Shown here piece by piece: positions 1-13,246 of a stretch of 64,000 bases of DNA. The position numbers were made by a program, and so were the translations under genes. Below the pieces are notes generated by a model that saw nothing but the letters and a program-made list of their open reading frames with translations, was not told the origin of the DNA and made no database searches. Position 1 is the stretch's first letter. Each line of letters begins with the position of its first letter. Origin of the DNA: Eremophila alpestris peregrina (Eukaryota; Chordata; Aves; Passeriformes; Alaudidae); contig WMCF01000113.1 of assembly GCA_009792885.1 (NCBI GenBank), positions 712,015 to 776,014 on the forward strand, given 5' to 3'.

Positions 1-632
1 AGCCCCTCAGAGTGTTTCACAGTGAGATAAACCGGTCTTTATAGCTCGGTGACTGGTGAAGAAAAACTGTCGACAAACGCACCAGATGGTATTTATCACA
101 TCTTCTCTTCCTAAGCACACACCCCTGAGGGGTTTTCTTAGGAGTTTTACACAATGAAAGCAAATCATGCTTGAAAGCAAACACTTTACCAGTGAGGAAA
201 GGAAAGCTTTACAGGAAAATGGTTCACCTTAAGCAGCACTATGAGAGTCCTGTAATTTGGGAAGCCCCAAAGCTGACATGTTAATGTGCAAAGTCTCAGC
301 TGGCAGCTCTGCCCAGCACCCTCAGCTCACTCAGGCAGAATTAAGGCTCACGTTGTGTACGTGCAGGCACTAAGGTCAGGCAATCAAATCAATACATAAT
401 AAACACGATATAAGGATATGGTGTGAGGGATTAGAAAATACTGAGCTGGTATTTTCTAGTATGGGATGAATTCACCATCTGTGGATTTAATGAGCTTCTT
501 CTGATGCACTGCTCTCAATACATACACAGTGACAGAGCACTACAAGATCTCATTTAACTACTTTTTTTTAAAAAACCCTCTGTTTGCAATGCAATTTTAG
601 TACATGATATAGATACAAAGGTAAATTTATAT
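1..632. other. AT-rich non-coding stretch
   Basis: No open frame here looks like coding sequence and I see no RNA gene or recognisable repeat. It is probably intronic or intergenic. Confidence 0.5.
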
Positions 633-845
633 TAGATAACAGAAGAAATTGTTCCCTGTGAGGGTGGTGAGGCCCCGGAACACGTTGCCCAGAGAAGCTG
701 TGGTTGCCCCATCCTTGGAAATGTGCAAAGCCAGGTTGGATGGGGCTTGGAGCAACCTGGTCCATTGAAGGTGTCCCTGCCTATGGCAGGGGGTGGAACT
801 GGATGACATTGAAGGTTCATTCCTAAGCCTGTGACTTCTGAGGAA
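633..845 (+). mobile_element. CR1 LINE 3'-end fragment
   Basis: The block reads like the avian CR1 3' region in the forward direction: gtgagggtggtgaggc, then cccagagaagctgtgg, ccccatccttgga, aaagccaggttggatgggg, caacctggtcca, gtgtccctgcc and ggcagggggtggaactggatga. The terminal short repeat (gattctatga) has decayed and the 5' part is missing, as is normal for CR1. Short open frames inside it on the minus strand are by-products of the repeat and not genes. Confidence 0.9.
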
Positions 846-3324
846 TATTTGGTGTTATTGTACATTGTAAAGATCTCCCATCTTCTAACTATTCTTACGA
901 ACTTTTGACTGAGGATAGGTAATTCCAGCTATAAATAAGAATTTTCAGACCACTAGGAACAAATAAACTACAGTATGAAAAACATCAGTACAAGCTTAAG
1001 TACACTTACAGCATGAATGCAAACATTACTTTGTAACTACTTGCATAAGGAAATACAAGAAATTATCAAGTGACCATATGAATATATGACTGTGGATTCT
1101 CCCTCTTTCTTGCTAATTACATTATTGCAATTTAACCTGAATTTGAAACATATATTTCAGGGAATCCGAGTAAATAAATCACATATGGAAATTAGTATTG
1201 TACTTAAATAGTCAGACCTTCCCTTCTGGTTCCTCTGTCCCCAGTCTAGCTGCCCTTCCTATTCCATTATGTACCACATTACTGCACACAGCACACGCCT
1301 GTTTCTCAAAGACATTTTAAAGAGAAGCGCAAAAAAAATCTTTAAATCATATGCTGTACCAAAGCCATAAAAATTTCTCAAAATATTGAAATTTTCTAGT
1401 GAAAACCAGCTTCATGCATAAGAAGGAATGACTAGGGGAGTAGAAGGTTTCAGTTTTCAAAGAATAGCTTTCATCACAACATTATCCAAACCATCCAAAT
1501 ATTTGTTTTAAATTGTGTCTGTAGAAAAACTATTCCTGCAGGTTGGATTCAGGTTTCTTCCCATCCAAGTAAGTTGAATGACCCCAGTCTGTCCAAAATC
1601 AAAAATATCTCTATGAGAGAACACAGTCCAGCACTATGGGCCCCTGAGCAATTCTCATCTACTAGACACAGTTTGTTAATCTAATGCTGATAAAAAGAGA
1701 ATTCAAAACTCAAGCCTAATATCCAAATAGTATGTTTACACCTAAATTTAATCTATTTGGTTTGTTTGTGCATTACAACGATATCTGAGTGGTAATAACC
1801 CTTTCAGACTTACTTTTCAAGCATGGACTTGGGGATGTACTGCTTTGATTTCATGGACAAAAATTTATTTATCTATAACTTTTGAAGATGTTGTCCCAGA
1901 TCAGGACACAAGAAAAATCTGCTTTACATAAATTTAAAAAATTCAAATTGTTATCAGTTAAAGAACCTTTGATGTTAAAGAGAATCCTGTGTTATCACTG
2001 CAGGTAAAGCCAGCATTAAGCCACAATTAGTCAATAAGGCAGGGGTAGGTGACAGTGTTAATGCCATTTACAAACTCCAGATTTGTGAGGCACTGTTTGT
2101 CCAACAGCTGTTTCTATAATTAGCAAAATGCTGATAGTTTGTGAACTCTTCTTCATTAAGAAGCTCCTAATTGACTGGTGGCTCATCATGTTAATATATT
2201 CAGGAAATGCCTGGAGTTGAGAATTCAGCACATGGCAGAAGGAAAGTTGTGCCTTCTAAATTCAAATTTTCGTGGTTTCTTGATGTTATTCGGTACTTAA
2301 AGACGCAAAGAGTACGATAATAACAGGTATGCAAACACATAACTTTTTTTTTTTTATTCCCTACTTTCCAAAGTGTCAGTTTAAGCTCCTACCTTTGAGA
2401 CAGCCACTAAATTGTGTCCCAGTTGGCTTGGTTATTCTATGATTTCAGGAACCATCTGTTCCAACCAGCCATCATTTAATTGGGTGCAACTCTAAAGGTG
2501 GCACAGACCAGGTGTTACCATTACCCAACTCATACATCACATACGGATTTTTGCCCATTAAGGAATGTTCTTCCATATCAGCATTCAGATGTAAAAGACG
2601 GGAATTCAAATATAATGCTTTTCCTCATGGAATACTTTCTGTAAAACTTGCCAGCAAGTTTATCAGTGGCTCACATTTTATCTACTGTACACTGAATATT
2701 TTTTACTGAATTGAAAGTGCTGCTGATCTCCAAAGGACATCAGTCTAGAAGGTGGAGCAGTGACTGCAAAGATATAAAGGTTTTTTATTTTTTGCTTTTA
2801 ATTAAACTCCCAGAGCAGAGTCTGAGCCTGCAGTTCTGATATACATGCCATAATGAGAACTAAATATTCCACTTGCAATGGTACAGGCTCAGTAATCTAA
2901 CACTGATAAATGACTTAAATGAGATAATAACAGCTATAATGGACACTTATTTTCCCAGACCTTAATGAAATAACATTCATCTTCTGAAAGAAAAGAAATA
3001 CAACAGTGCTTTGCTTTCATTGCCACTTCCTTTGCCCAAAAAATGTATGTTTTCGTCCCATTCATTTACTGAGAGTGATGAAGGAAGACAGATTAAATCA
3101 CAGATCCTAAAGAAATACCAGTATCTAAATTCTTGGATGAACAATGGGCCCAATTTTCTTATTTCAATGTCAAAACAAGAGCTTGTATCACTCAGCTTTT
3201 CCCATTCAACCATGACAAGTATTTAAGATCAGATTCATCCTGCTGTGTACCTTTGGTTGTATGGAATTTGTTCATGAATACTTGAACTGAAAAGCCCACA
3301 ATTCTAAAAAAGCAGCTTTCACTA

Positions 3325-3350
3325 AACTTGCTCCTCATCTAGAGCAAGTT
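3325..3350. repeat. perfect 9-bp inverted repeat
   Basis: AACTTGCTC at 3325-3333 is followed by an 8-base spacer and its exact reverse complement GAGCAAGTT at 3342-3350. It could form a small hairpin. No function is evident. Confidence 0.8.
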
Positions 3351-4942
3351 CTTATCAAGGAAAAAGACGCAACTGATCTTACAATAGACTAATATTTGTT
3401 AAGACAAGAAGAATCCCAGGATTTGTGAGATGTGACAAGGAAGATAAGCTTTCAGAGGTAAGAGATCACCAGCAAGGTAAATACTCTCTGCCAAGATGGA
3501 GCTAATAGCATTTAGTAATTAATTGTTTTTATATGTCAAAGGTCTGTCTCCCTAGGTTTATATGGATGGTTATAAATCGGAAAAATAAAAATATATTCTT
3601 TAAAGTATATATTATGAATCTGAATAATTTAGGGTGCTTTGAGTACTTAGGCCAATTAATCATAGAACATGATAAAGGACATGGAAAACTGGCAGCACTT
3701 TTTCTGGCACAGAGCTGGAGCTGTGGTTGGAGTTGCCCTCACCACACTGTTGCAGACATTGTGAACATGGCCTCACGCTTTGCCATGAAGACTGTTGATA
3801 TTTTCAGCAAAAAATATTTTGTAGTAACAAGATAGTGAAATAGGTACAAGAAGAGAGAAAGCTTTTGTGCTATACACTGCATATGACCCAGAATTCAAAC
3901 AATCCTTGACTTCAAATCAAAATATTTTTAAACACAGAAAATTATTCCCTGACCCAGAAACCTGGGATAGCATGGACCAGATTGCTTTCAGTAGATGCTG
4001 CATTCCTCAGAAGGAATATTCTCCCATTAACTCTGCTAAGGGATGTGTAGGAGCCCAAATCAGGCATTGCCAGAGCAGGTGGGAAGGGTAATGCTGTTTG
4101 CATTTATTATATATACTGCTAAAAGCTTTCTTGTGTCAGACAAAGAGGCTGCAACCCAAAGGAGATACAGCGTGCAGCAAGATTCACGATTTAGAGTGTC
4201 CTCAAGAAATTAATTTCATTGGTGTGACTGGAGATGGAAAGAACTATGGCAAAAAAAGAAGCTCAGAAAATAAACTAGGTTAAGTGATCTATGATTTATG
4301 CACATTATAAATAAAAAATGTATTTCAAGTCCAACATATTTTCATTAACTTCCAGTGATTTCAATATTTGCATAAAACAAGTTTGTGGTAGTTTCTTATC
4401 TTTTTAGGAGACTGTTCTCAGAATATTTGAAATTTATGAAGTTTTTTATTGCCACTACATTATCCCAACAAACATATTTTTGAGGAACATAAGGAGGAGG
4501 AAACTGCCCAGGTAACGGCTTTACCTGAACGCCAGTTCCTGCTCCGAGATTGCTAAACAGACACAACTGAACAATTAGTGATGCTGATGGACACTTCTAA
4601 TTTGTACTAGTGGAAAAGCCAGGCTTCAGCTGTTCCATCTCCTGTTATTGATAGGAAAATTACCAATTATTCATAGGGAATTACTTTAATTTTAGGCTGG
4701 TTGTTATATTTTGACACCTTTGGCTCTTTTACCAACTCCGTGAAATTCCAGAGCTTGCAGGATACCATCCAGCCACTCTTTTCTCTCTGCTAGAATGCAC
4801 AAATGCCTGATTAGTTTGGCTTTGTTTTTAACCAGAAGAATAAAAGGGTATTTTGGCAAACCACTTTAAACCATGCTAAATTTTTACCACATCTTTAAGT
4901 CTAATTGATCTCAAACTAAACAGATTTAAGTTATTTGCTAAA

Positions 4943-4954
4943 GGGGGGGGGGGG
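4943..4954 (+). repeat. G12 homopolymer
   Basis: There is an uninterrupted run of twelve G bases in otherwise AT-rich DNA. Such runs are length-unstable and prone to sequencing error. Confidence 0.9.
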
Positions 4955-7723
4955 AGTGGTTTAAACACACACTTAACCTTGTTCCTGAATTTGGGCCAAT
5001 ACTGGCAAATACACTAGCAGCAGAAAAGGAAGAGAAAAGTAATGTAAAATTACCCCTTCCTTAAGCCAAGAAGCAAATGTCTTCTGTAAACCTTTTATGA
5101 TCCTTAGCTGCCTCAGACATCTGTAGGAGTCCTCCCACTCCGTTCATTAACTTGCCATACTGGCCTGGCTGCTGATTGTACTGTGTCAATGAAGGATTTG
5201 TGAGAACTGAAGCAAAACTGCATAGTTTTCTATGGAAAAGAATAGAATAGAAATCTTTTCCCCAGCTGCATGTCCCTTCCTAAGGCAGTACTTGAAATGA
5301 TGGAAGTTAGTTTAATCCATACTGATTTTACAATATAAAGCAACATCAGTTTTCAGGATTCTAATATGGCACAGCACATCAGTACTAGCTGAACTTCAGG
5401 CATGTGTAATCCCTGTCCTTCCCCTGGGCTATTCATCTTCTCCAAAACAAACTTTTTGGTATAAATCCCAGCTTGCAAACAATGTGTGGGTGTCTGAATT
5501 ACCATCGGCACAAAGTCTAAAAAACAGACTCTCAAATGCACCTGGGAAATATAATCTTTGAATTTAAAAAAAAATTCAAGAGGAAAAAAAAACCCCAAAC
5601 CACCCTGAAAAACAACAAGCCAAACTCCAAAGGATTTGGGTTTCAAGAAGGAGAGATTTTACAGTTTGACTAATCCCAAAAACTAGAACTATCTTCATTA
5701 GTCTAAAAGTAGAAGTGTATAATCCTGTTGTTCAATGGGAACATTTCTTGTGCTGAAATTTGAGACAAAGAATCATTTAGTCATTTCCTGAAACAGTAAG
5801 AATTTGGGATATATTCAGAAGAACCACATGATTAGTCTTGGTTCCCCTAGTTGACACACACATTTAGTGATGTCTCTTAAACACTGATATGGAACCAAGA
5901 TTTCCTCTAGGGAAACTGAATAATATTAAAGGAAAGAAAAATATTTAGGATTCACTGGATACCATATATTGAGATATTGAGGTGTTGATAACAACAGTAA
6001 GACTTGGCAGCCATCTAAATGGTTTCCATGGCAAGTTTCCATTACTGATGATGTTCCTAAATAGAGGTAATAATGCTAGAACACCTCTAGAAAGAAATAG
6101 GATGACATTCCAAATGTTATCTAGCAGGATAATAACCAGGCTTAACAAAAATCCAGGCTGTGAGTGAAGTTTGTGACAGACTGTTGACAGATAATTCTAT
6201 CATTCTCAATTTTTCATTCCCTATGGCCAAAGTGACATTTCCTAATAAAAGAAATGTGCTGAGACCATCCATGCTAAAGATCCAAACTGCTTTACCCACC
6301 CAAACACCATTAACCGATCGCCCATTGATTCAAATGTCCTGGTTCCATAAAACAGAAAAAATTATTTCACATTGCTTTGAGATGGGCTAAAATAGATGTA
6401 AACAAATGGTGTTACCACAGATTCTAATTCAGCAAGACTCATCACAGAGGTCTTACTTGTACAGAGAGGTAAAATGAACACTCAAGTAGTAAAGGAAGAA
6501 TCTTGTGATCCTGGGCCTAGGCCTTAAACAATTCAGCTCTGGCCAGCAGAGAGAGGAACCAGTCTCACCTAACTTCACCTGCAGAAAAGCAACAATGATG
6601 TAAAAGTCCACCTTGCCAAATCCACTGCCTTGAGCAGGGAGGAAAAACTCCTATGAATGCTACAGTAGGAGTCTGGGACAATCCTACGCTGAAACTCAGA
6701 GAGCAGTCTGTAATACCTGGTCCTGAAGCAGGAGACTGCATTTGATTCTTAGTTTAGAAAAGATTAGATCAGCAAAGCAATTTTGCCATCTGAGTTGGCT
6801 GAACATCAGCTGAATTGTTCTGAACCTCGTATCTGCTACAAGGCTCCTGGAGTCATCATATTCAGTTTGATGTGGTAACTCTTTTTAATGAGACAAGACA
6901 GGGAGCATGGTTAGTTACATAAAGGCTGAGGAAATCTATAATAGCTAACAGGGCAGATACCATATTCCTTTTTGGGGGAAAAAATAGATATACAATTTCC
7001 CCCTGCAGAACAAAGCTTTACTGACACTTCTAACTTAGAGCCATCTCTTTTTCTTTTAACTTTTGTATGGAAGCATAAGGATAATGAGAGACTGCAAACC
7101 TTCTTAGGGAAATACAGGAATTTTCCTTTGTAATCTCCCAAGTACTGTAAACCTGAATCAAGACAGACATTCTAAAGAAACTTGGCCAGTCCCTACTGGG
7201 GTCACATAAAGCCAAGATCTTATGATTGAACACATCAAAGACATTATCAAAGTGCCTGATCTCTGCCTGCAATGAAAAAGCTGCGTAGGCTGAATGAAAA
7301 GTATCCAGAAAAATAAAAAGGAAAAGAAGCCTCAAAGATCACATGCTGCTCACTCCTGCCTCCTCTGAGGGCTGACCTTATGCTGAAGGGCAGCTCAGAG
7401 ACTGGACGTGCCGGGAGAGCTGTTTCAGTTTGCTTATTTGTGTCACAGGGGCTTCCATACCTTTCCTAACATCTTCAAGGAGCTCCTCTAATGCCCGGTG
7501 AAACCACCCTGGGCATAGGAAGCAGGCCCATCCTCTTCCACAGCCCAAGGAATCCCACTGTCCCTCCCCCTGACTACGTGTTTCCCATCACAAACACTGG
7601 AGATTATTTGTTAACTCAACAAGAAAGTGCTTGGTAGGAGAGAAAAAAAACCCAACTGTGTGCATGCTAAGAGAAGTAGGTTACTTTCATGTTTTAGCTT
7701 GAAGAAAGTTTTATTTCAGAGAG

Positions 7724-7781
7724 TTAGGAACTAGATGATCTTTAAGGTCCCTTCCAACCCAAACCATTTTGTGATTCTATG
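7724..7781 (+). mobile_element. short CR1 LINE 3' tail
   Basis: About 58 bases match the extreme 3' end of avian CR1: ggaactagatgatctttaag, gtcccttccaacccaaacca and gtgattctatga. Only the tail is left. It is well preserved, so this is a strongly 5'-truncated insertion. Confidence 0.9.
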
Positions 7782-8934
7782 AAGAATGGGTCCAGCTGTG
7801 TTGTCAGTGAAATATGACATAAAACTGGTCAGAAAATCCAGCCAGAAAAATGTGCTACCAGAAAGCCAAGAGAGCATCAAAAGTGTTTTCTAGGACAAAG
7901 CAGAACTCCTTGTGAGCTGCTGCTGGGAGTGCCTGGGGTCTCCTCTTCCCCTACTGGCACTCAGCTCACCTATTCTTCTATGCTGCACTGCAGTAATCGA
8001 GGCATGTGCAAAGCATCAGGTCAAACTGAGACCAATTTTAGTATACATCAATTGTAGAGATGATAAGATTTGGATAAACTGACACTGGTTTACTGATCTT
8101 CCTGTTCTGCCAGAAGTTTTGACACAATATACTTCCACTGCCAATTTTGAATGAAATAACCACTTAATGGATTTCTCAAACAGAATGAGAAATAAAGGGA
8201 AAAGAGAGAGAGGAGACACTTCATTTATCATAGACACTGTACAAGCATTCACATCTTAATGGTTTTCTTCTGATTTGTGGCACAAATGCTGACATCAATG
8301 CCATAAATGTGACCCCCTTGCCTGTGCCTGGTCCCCTCACTGTAAACCTCATCTGCATTAGGATCTGTGCAGCTCTGTCTGTGACTGCACACAGAAAACA
8401 CAATATCGTGTACTGGGCAGTCAGCAGCTCAAAAGTAATCTACTGAGTTCAAGTTTGGGGAATGATCAATACAGGATTATTCCTAGCAGCTGTGCAAACC
8501 AGGATAACTGGATAACCTCCATTCATTGCAGAGCTTGTTTCACCCACAGGGTTCTCTCTTCACATACCTCAATCTTCTGGTAGCTGGCAATGCTTTGGAG
8601 CCACTGCGCAGCTCAGTGACAGCTGCTTTTTAATCACAGTCAGGGCAGCAAAGCAAAGCTTCAGCATGAACATGTTTAGCAGTACTGCAATCTATCCAGC
8701 AAGGTTCTGAGCAAAGAGATCCTTTGCAAATGCAACATGCACAACCCTCATTCGTATTTTTCCCTGGGGTTCCTGTTTTCTTCAGCCAAAACTTACCGGG
8801 ACTTCAGGCTCTTTACTTTCTTCACTGTTGTATCCATAATAATCAGGAGTTTTATCCAAATCCTGTATGTTTCCTTGTGTCCTTAAGCCCTTCTCTGAAT
8901 GACAAGCCTGGCAAATCGGTGCATTGCCCATATC
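7782..8934. other. non-coding stretch
   Basis: No recognisable gene, RNA or repeat. Open frames on both strands are short and lack domains. Confidence 0.5.
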
Positions 8935-9265
8935 AGTTGTTCAGCTCCCTCCGAGCAAGGGGACGGCCCTTGCACCTCAGCGGGTGCCCGGCGCTCCCGA
9001 AGGACAGGTGACCGGCCGGGAGGAGGGTCCCGCCCGTGCTCCGCTCGCCGGCCACTGGTGCCGGGCTCCCTTCCCCGAGCCGTCCCGTGTCCCTGAGAAC
9101 CCGAAACCCCAGCAACTGCGGGCAGCGGTCGGTGACCATTTCCAATTCAGGCGCTGCCCGGCTATTTTTACACCTACCAGGCCAGCTATGCATGTCAATG
9201 GCGTGGGGTGGGCCGGGGGACGGCTCTCCAGCACGGAGCCGGCCGGCCCAGCTCGCAAAGTTAAA
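8935..9265. promoter_or_regulatory. CpG-rich patch, possible promoter or enhancer
   Basis: GC content and CpG frequency rise abruptly (for example cgaaggacaggtgaccggcc and gccggccggcccagctcgc) against AT-rich surroundings. Overlapping open frames of 89-137 codons on both strands are expected from GC-rich DNA. A MEF2-like box (CTATTTTTAC, 9 of 10 to the consensus on one strand) lies near 9163-9172. On the minus strand a possible splice donor (TAG|GTGTAA) overlaps the same spot. No start site or strand can be fixed. Confidence 0.35.
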
Positions 9266-12200
9266 GTCCCACTGGGTGGAATGCCCTACACACACGGGTT
9301 ATTGAGTTACCCAGTTGCGTGCCTTTCAATGTTTTGATTTTTTCCCTGCCCTGCTCGGTCTCACTGTGCTCACATAAAGCGCTGAATTTCAGAATGTTGC
9401 TAATGCCTTCTGAGTTTTTAACTCAAAAATATGATTCATTCAAGTCTATCATTCAACAGCTTCTTGAGATTTACAAAACAAAACAAAATGAATGAGTACA
9501 GATTTTATGACCATTTAATTTCAGTGATTCACACGGTATTTCATGTTTATGTACCCAATAACTGCAATGAGCTTGCTTTGGATTTATATGTCCCCTGGGT
9601 ATGATTTCAGATGAGCTCAAATGTATCTAAAAAGGACAATATCTGATGCTAGATCACTTTTGCTCTTGTCTATGTCATGTTTGGTCTTGTTTGGGATTTT
9701 TATTGTCAATTTAGTTTAGGATTCGTGTTAATATTTTAGCTAGAATAGTTATGATGAAAAAAAAAAAAAAAGAAAATAAGAACAATCCCACCAAAACTGA
9801 GAATAAGAACATTCACTCTAGGTTGGAGCAAATGCACTCATTAGGATAAAAACTATGTTCAGGATTGCATGTTGGAATCTACCCACTATCCAGAAGACAC
9901 TCAGTGCCAAATTAAAACACACCAACACCAAACCAAACCCCTGAAACCCAAGCAAAACAAAAAGGAAAAGATAGTTGAGAATTAATTGGCAGTTTTTAAA
10001 CATGACCAGCTAGAGGTAGCAGAGGCAGCAGGGACAAAGTGTCTGTAGGTACCAAAGCCCTGAAGAGTATACCACCATACACATCCAACCCCAGCAGAGT
10101 GGGCCATTCACTTGAAAATTTAAGCCCCAAATTCCTCAGAAACAGAGAGATCCTCCAAGAATCACAACAGCCAGCCAACTCTTCTCCCTTTGGGGTTCCA
10201 GTCCATTGCCAGAATGGCAGCACATGTCAAGCTCTCCAAGGCAGCCAATGGATTCCTACCCAGTCTCCTTCACAGCAGCACCAGTTTCAATCCAAGAGCG
10301 AGCTGCCCCCAGCTCTCCATTAAGAGTTATTGATGGGCACAGGGTTCTCTTTTTTTGTTAATTATCTTGAGGAGATTTTAAGGGGCTCTTATCATTCATC
10401 TTGCTGATGAATGCTCTGGATGGATCACCTCAGGTGCTGTGATGGATACGTGCTGGACAGACACATGCACACAATAGTTAAATTGTTGCTTTTGCCTTTT
10501 TGAGATTTTTGCCAGCACTTGGCAATTGTTTCAGAATGTTTGCGCAAGGCTCGCTTGCCCATAATTCACTCATTACAATTTCCTTCAGCTCTTCCAAAGC
10601 ATTACCCTGTGGCAGTAGTAAAGCGTGTACACACTGCCAGAACTACTTAGTTTTGTTATCAAAATAAAAGGATGCAAGAAGGAATCCCACCAAATGTTTG
10701 ACTTGACCAAAGTTCATCTAACCAAGATTCCAACATAAACTGGAACTACAAATCCCTGGATAAAACAAGCTATTTAATATGCAAATAACTTACTGGAAAA
10801 CACAAGGCACCACTCAGGGGGAAAGGGTGGCCAAACTTGAGTAACAGGCATTCCTGGGAAATGCTGCTTGTGGAAAGCAACAATCTGTAGCCATCAGAGG
10901 GAGAGCAATGGAGAAATCTTCTACCAGAGCCTTGCAACAATATTTCTGTTGTTTGTCCAAATGCCCCAAGACTTCAGGGCAAATTACTCAGAAAGCAAAC
11001 TCGTGCATGTCCTGCCAGACTCACATCATATCCTAACAAAATACATGTTGGAGGGTTCAAAGACTTTGTAGGGGAACACGCTCCTGTATCTCTGCATTCC
11101 CATGCTCTTTGCTGTCTTAGGGCTGCAAATCCGCCCCAGCCAGCAGCAGTGAAGAAACCAAAGCCAGAGGCACAGTTTGCAGGCACAGAGCTCACACCAA
11201 AGCACCTCAGTCCACCTCAGCAGCCCAACAGACCTTTTTGTAACACTAACTCCAAACCTCAATTACTTCCTTACCTAGGAAACCTTCAGAAACTAAATTT
11301 AAAGTACCTGTAAGCAGAAGAGCAGAGTATCTCATGTATTAAAGAACTGATCCTAAGGCAGGGTCCCTCTTTTACCCCAAATGGGGGAAATATTCTGGTT
11401 TCTTCCCTGAGTGTTTCTAAGCCTGCAGCACTTAAGATTGTCAGTCTTAGGGCAACAAAAACCAATAAAGCCCTCAGCAAAGTTTTGGGAATTACAACTT
11501 TCACAAAGATTCTCACAGTAAATGTTGCAATGGCTACATACTCCCAGTTTGTTACTACTGGCCATCAAAGAAAGCAGCGTGGTACAAAGCCACCGGTTTG
11601 CACCAACTTGCAAAATCCCATTGAAGACCTCAAAGACTAACAAGTGAGAAGCAGTGAAATCCAAGCTGTAATCTCATCTCCAGAGAGATGGGATACCATT
11701 CCACAGTCCAAGAATGGCAGAGCTTGAGTACTGTAAGATGAAACAGGACTAAGGACAGTCACACACACCCAGGTAGGCAGCAACAGAAGCAAAACTGCTC
11801 TGCTGCCAGGAAAAACACATCTCTATCTTTTTTTGCCATTACTACTAAAGCTTAGTTTATCAGTGGATGTTTCAACTAGCCTAACCAAAATGACAATTCA
11901 GGAGACACTGCAACAGCATTTAGTGCTGAGGGAAAACAAACAAACAAACAACTCCCCCCACCCCCAAAAAAAAAATCACCAAAAAAACTCGAAAAAGAGA
12001 GAGAGTTCCAAGTATCAAGACAAATAACAATTGTTAGCAACATAAATCCCCACTTTTATTATTGTTAAATCTCTCCCCAAAGAACCATTTCCCATGACTT
12101 TTATGGTTAAACATAGTAATTTTTAAAAAACAGAGCTAGAAAAGAGACTGCACTGTGACCTATATACTTCTAGGAGATCCCCTGAACATTGAAATTATTC

Positions 12201-13230
12201 CCAAATGCAGCCTTTCACTCCTGGGGATTTTTCTATAGGAAGGTCAAGTACAACACAGCTCACTTGCTTCAAGCAATTATTTTGGGTCAGATCTTGAGCT
12301 CATGTAGACTATAAACTCTGATGAGTCATGACTTTATATCATTTATATACCCCTTTATCCTTTACAATAATGACACTGATGAGATCACTATTTCCCAAAA
12401 ATTCAGCTTTTTCTTCCTCTGGTCACAGAGACCACAATAAGCAATTCCCAAAGCCTAAGCAGCCTTTACCAAGGGGCCATTGTCTGCTCCACAGAACCTT
12501 GCAGAAAAAAAAAAAAAAGAAACTCCTCTTCAGCTTAAATATTTTGAGTCAAATTAATTGCAAAAACTTATTTTGAGCCATTTGAAAGAGGACTTGCTCT
12601 GCTTTTGATGGTGAATCATTTGACACGTTAAGCCTAATGATCCTCTCTGGACAGCTCTTAATCCAAGCAGCACCATATACATTTCAGCCACTATGAAAAA
12701 GGAAAGAGATAACCTGAGGTTTAATCACTGCAGCGACAGATCCTGCTAGCACTGGTTCCTACAGATCCTGAAAAAATGCTTTTGTGGATAAGGAAGTATA
12801 AAATACATACAAAAAGGCACCTGAGCCTCTAGCATTCCATAGATAAAACACATCCTTACTTTGCAGATATGGGAGCTTTTGGATGACAGGTGAGGCACTA
12901 GAAGGTAAAAACAACCCCAGATTCCATAGAGATGCCCTCATGGGAACAGCAGTTTATGTATCACCTATTTTTCTTTTTTTTTTTGTCACTATTTCTTTTC
13001 TCTCTCAGCCTTGGTTCCACCTCATGGGCAATGAAAAGCACATGTTAACATAAAGCACTGAGTAACACAAGAGAAATCTTATAGGGATTGTTGACTAATC
13101 ACAAACCCAAAAACCAATGCAAGGAGAATATCCAGCAATACACTGAGGGTAAAGGGTTAAGATGCAGTTCTGGCCCAACCACATCAACACAGTTCTAAAG
13201 TAAATTATCACTTCTCATGCCCAAAGAAGC

Positions 13231-13246
13231 TTTTTTTTTTTTTTTT
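13231..13246 (+). repeat. T16 homopolymer
   Basis: Run of 16 T bases. It could be an ancient poly-A tail on the minus strand, but nothing next to it resembles a retrocopy. Confidence 0.85.

Larger units (their letters stand above)
846..7723. other. AT-rich non-coding stretch
   Basis: Open frames are at most about 100 codons and have no recognisable domain or plausible splice context. The stretch holds a 12-base T run near 2344, a 12-base G run at 4943-4954 and a perfect 9-bp inverted repeat at 3325-3350. It may be intron if the exon at 28814-28936 is real and its gene runs left. The parts around 2010-2220 and 4620-4850 have the mixed, non-repetitive look of conserved non-coding DNA, but that cannot be tested here. 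Confidence 0.5.
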
